A stretch of 64,000 bases of DNA, taken from positions 21,209,744-21,273,743 of the forward strand of contig JALJCS010000004.1 in the NCBI GenBank assembly GCA_023055355.1, written 5' to 3'. The notes beneath the pieces are model-generated. The model searched no databases and was not told the origin of the DNA. It saw only the letters and a list, made by a program, of their open reading frames with translations. The stretch's first letter is position 1; each line of letters starts with the position of its first letter. The position numbers and the translations under genes were made by a program. This stretch comes from Agelaius tricolor (taxonomy: Eukaryota; Chordata; Aves; Passeriformes; Icteridae). Below are positions 58,701-64,000 of this stretch, piece by piece.

Positions 58701-61275
58701 ATTTCTGATATGCCCCTCAAAATCATTTTAAAGTTCTGTGAAGCTCTTCAGCCTAAGGCTGGTTTTTCTTTGCTGTCTATAGGTGGCAATGGCATGCTTT
58801 GGACAATGTTATCACTTGTAATCAAGTCTTCAATACAAACAGTCTTGCAACTATTCAATTCAGTGGAATGGGACTGAAATGCAATACGTGACAGAGGCTG
58901 TTTTTTTTAAACTACTTGGCTTTTTTCTCAAAAGCAAGGGCACATCCTTGGCTGCCCTTCAATAGTTCTGCACTACACAATAGCAGTGGTGCACAAACCT
59001 GTAATAAAAAAAAAAAACAGCTTATGCAGTCATTTTTCCTGGCAGCAGACAGAAAACATGATAGATTTGTGCTGCTTTGTGTTTCACCTTTCCATGGAAG
59101 GGCCATTTCCAAATGACACTGAAATCAGGCAGTGTGCACCAGTCTTTTCTGTTAGCAATGGCTCATTGAAGAGCCTGTGGCCTCCAGAGACTGGAAAGAT
59201 TGAAGAGCATAGACCCACTTAATGTCCTTCAAGATGCCTGAGAGGGGTGCTTTGAAGAGCCAAAACAAATTTCATTACCCAGACTCTGGGTTGTCTTATA
59301 ATGCAGAGTTTTCTTGCCCAGAAAGAAGCCACCATCCTTTCACATTTATATTTTCAAGCGTGTAAGATGTGCACAAAATGGAGAAAAGCCTAAACAGAGC
59401 ATGCAGCATCTGCCATGTAGAGTTTGAGTTAAGACAAATCACAAATAAAATACCTAACGAGTAACCTCAAAAACATTTTCACGGAAGTCAATGCAGTGGA
59501 AATGACTGTGGGTTAAGATATGTCCCAGCTCTTTCTAGAATGCTGACCATAGCAGGATAGACCTCTCTGGTGACAGCCTAAATTACAAGAGGGCCAAAAT
59601 GGTTAGTCAAAAATCAGGGGATTACTTAATGAAATCAATCTTGAAATGTTGGCATGGTTTGGAGTGATTGCAGATTTCTTTCTAATTTCCTGCCAGGCTG
59701 ACATGAGACACTGTGAGTCTCCAAAGTGTAGTTTCTAAAAAGTTTTATTAGCAAACATACAGATTTTTTTGTAGTATGGTGCTTCCTGTGTGGTCTTTAG
59801 AGAATATGCAGACTTAAAAATGAAAATTACCTATTCTAATTCAAAGATTTTGAAAGAATTACATAACAGACCATCAAAAGACAACTTTGTGTTTCTGTTT
59901 TCAGGGAGCAGTAATAAAATATTTCCATAGCAGAGCCTTTCCTCAATTTAAATTTGATGTCATTATTTCAGAAATGGTTTATCTAGTGGTTATGTCTCAA
60001 TGACAATGATGCTGTCCCCCAGAAAGCATGGGAAAAATACTGGCTGTTTCACAAGTGTTTTAACACAATTCTTCCTCTCTTCACAGAAGAAAAAATGTGA
60101 GTACTTAAATAGGTGCTTGCACCTTCCCCATGGGACATGCACCAGTGACATAGTTTGTAAGTGGATGTGGAGGGGAAGCTCTGAGGGACAAAAATGGGGC
60201 TCCTGGCAAATGTGCAGATGTTACCCTACTGGCTGACAGCCACAGTCTGAGAGTGGATGTGCAGAAAGAAGCCTCTTGAAACAGGTCTGGGCTATGATTT
60301 TTTGTCTCTGAGTGCAACATCACTGACTCCCCTGTGACAGAAAATTGCTGAGACTATAATTTGCATGTTCAGAACCTACAAAGAATTGATTGGAAAGTGC
60401 AGCACGAGCCTCCATCTGTGCTATTGTGCCAGCTGTAAGTGTTTACCCCTTGCACTTACATACTAAATTGCTCGCAAGAGTCACAAATACAATGAAAGTT
60501 AAAATAATAAACACTGATTCATCATGGTTCATCCTGACTGAATTGGAGCAAGAATATGCAGTTACTTCTTTTTAAATTATACCTTTTGAGCTTAGACAGC
60601 TACTTTATGAGTCTGAAACTGCCACTTAGAGCTTCATTGAAAAAATGTATCTAAATAATGACATTATCAGCAGTAAGGCAAGCAAAACTCAAGGAAATAT
60701 GTCTAAGGAGCCCATCTGTGAATGAAGACTGGCCACTGTGGGTCCTGGAGCCATGGGAGTACAACTAGACTGAACTTCACATTCCCATTTTATTCTCCTT
60801 GTGTGGGGACAAAACTCGTTTTCTGCCTGGGGAAACTGTGCACTTAACATCATACACATTGCTAAGTCAAAGATTTGAGACAGATCAGAGGTTTTTCTGT
60901 GTCCCAAGGCAGATGTTTTAAATGGGTGTTTGCCAACAGCAGATGCTGAACATTAGTATTTGCACCTGTATTACAGAAGAAGCAACTCCTTAGAGAGCTA
61001 TAGAAACTCTAGGTGAGCTTTCACTGTCATAATCTAAAAATATTTAGGTGAAGATGTGTTCCATTGTCTACTTGGAGGAGACAAATATTGACAGGACTTG
61101 AAGCCATAAGTTATTGCAAGTACTGACAAGACAAAGAAAACAGCCTCTTATTTTGAATGGCTTGGATCTTAACTAATGTCTGAGTTATGGTTGCATATTT
61201 CCTTTTTTTTTTTAATTCCAAACTTACCACCCATTCAAATAAGTAAACAATAAAATTTCTCTATGATGAGCCCAA
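55790..61275. other. non-coding tract with one possible reverse-strand exon
   Basis: A+T-rich DNA. It includes the 21-bp-period duplication at 56420-56459 and the reverse-strand exon candidate at 56148-56393 (findings). Short A runs occur at 59007-59018. No gene is confirmed. Confidence 0.5.
56420..56459. repeat. 21-bp-period duplication
   Basis: GATCATAGTTAAGAGAACT occurs exactly at 56420-56438 and 56441-56459, separated by TT. It is a recent local duplication. Confidence 0.9.
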
Positions 61276-61279
61276 GCTA

Positions 61280-61930
61280 TGTATTAAGAGACAGAAAGCT
61301 ATTATCAAGGACTTATTATCAGACTGTAAGGTTGCATTTCGTGAAGTACCACAGAGGATTTGCCTTACATGATAGATTTGCAATTAATGATCAACGTGCT
61401 GGAAGAGAAAACATGTCAGCAAACTTGCAACATGCAACTGGGAGGCACCAAAGAGAAGGTGGAGATAGGACAGAAATGAAAGCAGGAGGATAAAAACAAC
61501 TCAACTCCCCCCCCAAACCTGTATAATTTGAAGAAATTATTTCTATAAAAAGAGAGGCTGGAGTATAGAAGAATGCAAGGCAACATCACAGAAACAGGAG
61601 AGAGATGGAACAGCTAGGTAGTACAGCAGAAATGGTATAGGCATTAGGGTGGATTGAAAGCTAAATGTGAGCCAGTAAAGCTGTGCTGTTGTGAGCAACG
61701 CACACACCATAAAAAAGAGTTTTCGTAGACCTAAGACAAAACCTATGAAATAATTCTTCTATTCCACACAGCTTTAATCAGGGTACTGTGCCTCATTTGC
61801 ACATGACATTCCAGAAAGCTGTGGACTAATTAAAATGAGGCAATAAGAGGAAAACAAAAATTTGCAGAGCTTTCAAAAAAATTTTAAATGTGAGAACATG
61901 AAAGAAATTGAGATTTTTAGTTTCAAAATA
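61280..61930 (+). mobile_element. ancient CR1-type LINE body, decayed, about 0.65 kb
   Basis: An ordered series of blocks matches the reverse-transcriptase region of old CR1 elements. AGACAGAAAGCTATTATCAA, then GAAGTACCACAGAGGATTTG (the 'gtgccacagggatctg' segment, peptide G-V-P-Q-G in intact copies), then ATGATAGATTTGCAATTAAT, and AGCAAACTTGCAACATGCAA plus CTGGGAGGCA (the 'aaatttgcagatgatacaaaactgggaggc' segment with the catalytic ADD lost). Later come GAAAGCTAAATGTGAGCCAG, GCTGTGCTGTTGTGAGCAAC, AGACAAAACCTATGAAATAA plus TTCTTCTATTCCACACAGC, GGTACTGTGCCTCATTTGCA and CATTCCAGAAAGCTGTGGAC. The series ends near GAACATGAAAGAAATTGAGA. It is in-order and full of indels, so it is a fossil. Its age is clearly greater than that of the three tailed CR1 copies. 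Confidence 0.72.
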
Positions 61931-61934
61931 TTTA

Positions 61935-64000
61935 GGGTGAATGCAGGGCCATGGTAAGTCTTAAAAAATACTAAAGGGTCCAGCAAAGCTTTCTGGTTTT
62001 CTTTGTCTGAGGACAGTGACAGAGTGGCATCAACTCTTTGAAAAGGTTGCACTGTCTTTGTGCAGCCATCAGTTTTTAAGATTAGATAAGAATGGGTGCT
62101 GATCTCGCTTTGGGTCAAGTGCATGTAGAAGATGTCTTCTCAAGAGCTTCTTCAGGTCTATTTTTTAACACACACAGACAGTTTGGAATATGAAGCTGTG
62201 ATCTCATGGAAAGGGAGAGAAGTTATGCATTTTTTCTTCCTAGCACTTGGGAGCTGGATGTACAGTTCTTTTGGATTCCTTTCACATTCCAGCCTCCTTG
62301 TTTTGATGATCTGAATTACTGTTAGGCATGAAAAAACTTATTTTTGTACCCTCGCTAAAACTGGTCGACTGAAATACTGGGGAAATACAGTGTAGGTCAT
62401 AGAAAACTTTCACTCTTCTGTAAAAGAGAATGTTTATAAATTACCAGCATAGGAATTTGGAGCAGTATAGTGTAAGTACATATTAAGATTCTGCTGAGTG
62501 CTCTTAGAATTGTATGATTAAAAAATACTGATTATAGAAAATAAAGGACTTAAAGAGAAGAGGAAAATAATTGTTCAAACTTTTATAAATGGAAGACTAT
62601 TTTGTGATACAGTTATTTGTGCTATTTCTGTGTAAGCAGTTACAAATGAAAATCATGAATACAGATACAGATTTAGAAAGGCAAGCTACAATGATTAGAT
62701 GTGTGCATTTACTGTAAAATCCTGTCCCATGATACTGAGAGATGCAGTTGTGTGATTTATTTAGAGGGAGTAAAGTTTTATTCTGACATGTAATTCTGTG
62801 TTTCGTTTAGAGATAGTAGGTAGATGTACCTTGTCACTTTGGTCACAAAGTTCTGTCCTTTACCTGTTGTTTTTCTTGCTCCCTCTCAGCAGGCTCTTTT
62901 CATGCCCCAGTCACTTTAGAATTCCCTTTAGGCACATGAGCTTGGCAAGTCTTGCTAAAAGAAGCGAAGAGTGGAGGTTAAGAAATGTTCCAGTTCTTCC
63001 TCTTTCCAGAGCCTGCTACTTCTATGGTTTGTTTCTCTTCAGGTCAGAGAATTGTCAGGAGCTTGGTGTCCATGACCATAGAACAGGTATGAAAAAACTT
63101 CTTTATGTTTCTGCTAACCTCTTTAGGGTAGTAAGAACACCAAAAGGGAAAAGACAGCTCTCAAATCCCAGAGCCACATAGTAAAGCTAAATATTTTTGC
63201 AGCCTGTAACCTTCCCCCTTCTTTTCCCCTGGAAAAGACTGATATATTTTCAGGGTCCATTTCCCTTTTTAATAAGCTATTGATGAAGCCAGGGCTCATG
63301 CCATGTAAGAACAGCTCTAGAATAATATCTGTAATGAATTAAGACTTCTGTTTGCATAATACCTTAGCACTCACTTGGGGCTTTTGAAGCCTCTGCTTCC
63401 TAGAATTATCAACCCAGACCTCTTTGTGTGTCTTGGATGTATTTTTGTTAAAACTGCATGATTTAATGAAAATGAGATATATTTTCGGATTATCCATTCA
63501 AGTTAGCTGAGTAAGACCAAGGAAGAGTTATCTAAAGGATGTTTTTTTGATGTAATTTTTGGTTGAAGGTAAGATGTGAAAAATATCCTTAATGAAACTT
63601 TACAGACATCTTTGCTTTCATTTCTGTGACAAGAGCTTTAGATACCTGGTCTCAGAGAAAACCACAAACAAATCAATGGTATTTAAATTTTCTGCCCTGT
63701 AAATAGACAAAAACATGCTGTTATCATTTCCAAATGAAGTATGAGTATTGGGACCCCATTCATTATGTCGCTATTTCTATTAATATTATTATTCCTAGCA
63801 CTAGATAGGAAAAACCTGTAGTAATTTATGGGTGTGTATATGTTTCCACTAGCGTAAGTTGTGATCATTGTCCATTATCTTTCATTGCTCTTTTCAACTG
63901 TTTCCAAATAAATATTTCTATTTCATGCAAAATCATGAGTTTTGTGCTGGACTCATTGCACTAAAAACGTGAAGGTGTCAGTAAAGAAACTCAGTGTTCC
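61935..64000. other. non-coding tract, no gene recognised
   Basis: A+T-rich DNA to the end of the window. A 127-codon frame at 62798-63181 has no recognisable domain and is within chance expectation. No repeat family or RNA gene is recognised. Confidence 0.55.

Noticed and set aside
1..64000. CRISPR array, bacterial operon, phage or plasmid features
   Set aside because: No regularly spaced repeats with unique spacers, no dense coding and no Shine-Dalgarno patterns. Repeat content is vertebrate.

Overview
The window reads as a piece of a songbird (passerine) nuclear genome. It has no dense coding, no operons and no ribosome-binding sites. Most of it is A+T-rich non-coding DNA. Its dispersed repeats are typical of birds: CR1 LINE 3' ends that finish in short ATTCTATGA- or ATTCTGTG-type tails, and two solo long terminal repeats (LTRs) of endogenous-retrovirus families that I recognise from passerine genomes. 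I found no protein-coding exon that I would defend. The long open frames are explained by repeats, by low-complexity sequence or by chance. The taxonomic call rests on recognising repeats from memory, not on a database search.

Layout. 0-2.1 kb is non-coding. At 2.13-2.56 kb lies the only CpG island, with a 20-bp-unit minisatellite (2201-2361) on its left edge and a CTCF-like motif inside. This is the best promoter or first-exon candidate. 2.6-11.3 kb holds an A30 tract (about 6.8 kb) and a decayed reverse-strand CR1 tail (about 10.1 kb). A 653-bp solo LTR sits at 11374-12026 with a 5-bp target-site duplication. A second solo LTR of about 1.1 kb sits at 16525-17622 with a 4-5-bp duplication and an internal G18 run. 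17.6-41.9 kb is mostly featureless, with a (TG)n microsatellite (23.3 kb), an old MIR/CORE-type SINE (27.8 kb), a palindrome cluster (32.95 kb) and a decayed CR1 tail on the minus strand (35.6 kb). 41.9-43.0 kb is an ancient CR1 body. Three younger CR1 3' ends lie at 46.6-47.6, 50.65-51.23 and 55.25-55.78 kb. A (TA)n array is at 51.5 kb. Another ancient CR1 body is at 61.3-61.9 kb.

Working model. The CpG island at 2.4 kb would be a promoter firing rightward, and the remaining 61 kb would be part of a very long first intron or a gene desert. Independent support for a rightward intron is a textbook recursive-splice (ratchet) motif at 54652-54676, where a pyrimidine tract ends in CAG directly joined to GTAAGA. 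This is inference. A gene running leftward from the island, or no gene at all, remains possible. I saw no novel molecular system. The most interesting leads are the recursive-splice site, the island with its minisatellite, a 95-codon ATG frame with a good start context followed by a poly(A) signal (49.2-49.55 kb), and a possible minus-strand exon (56.15-56.39 kb).
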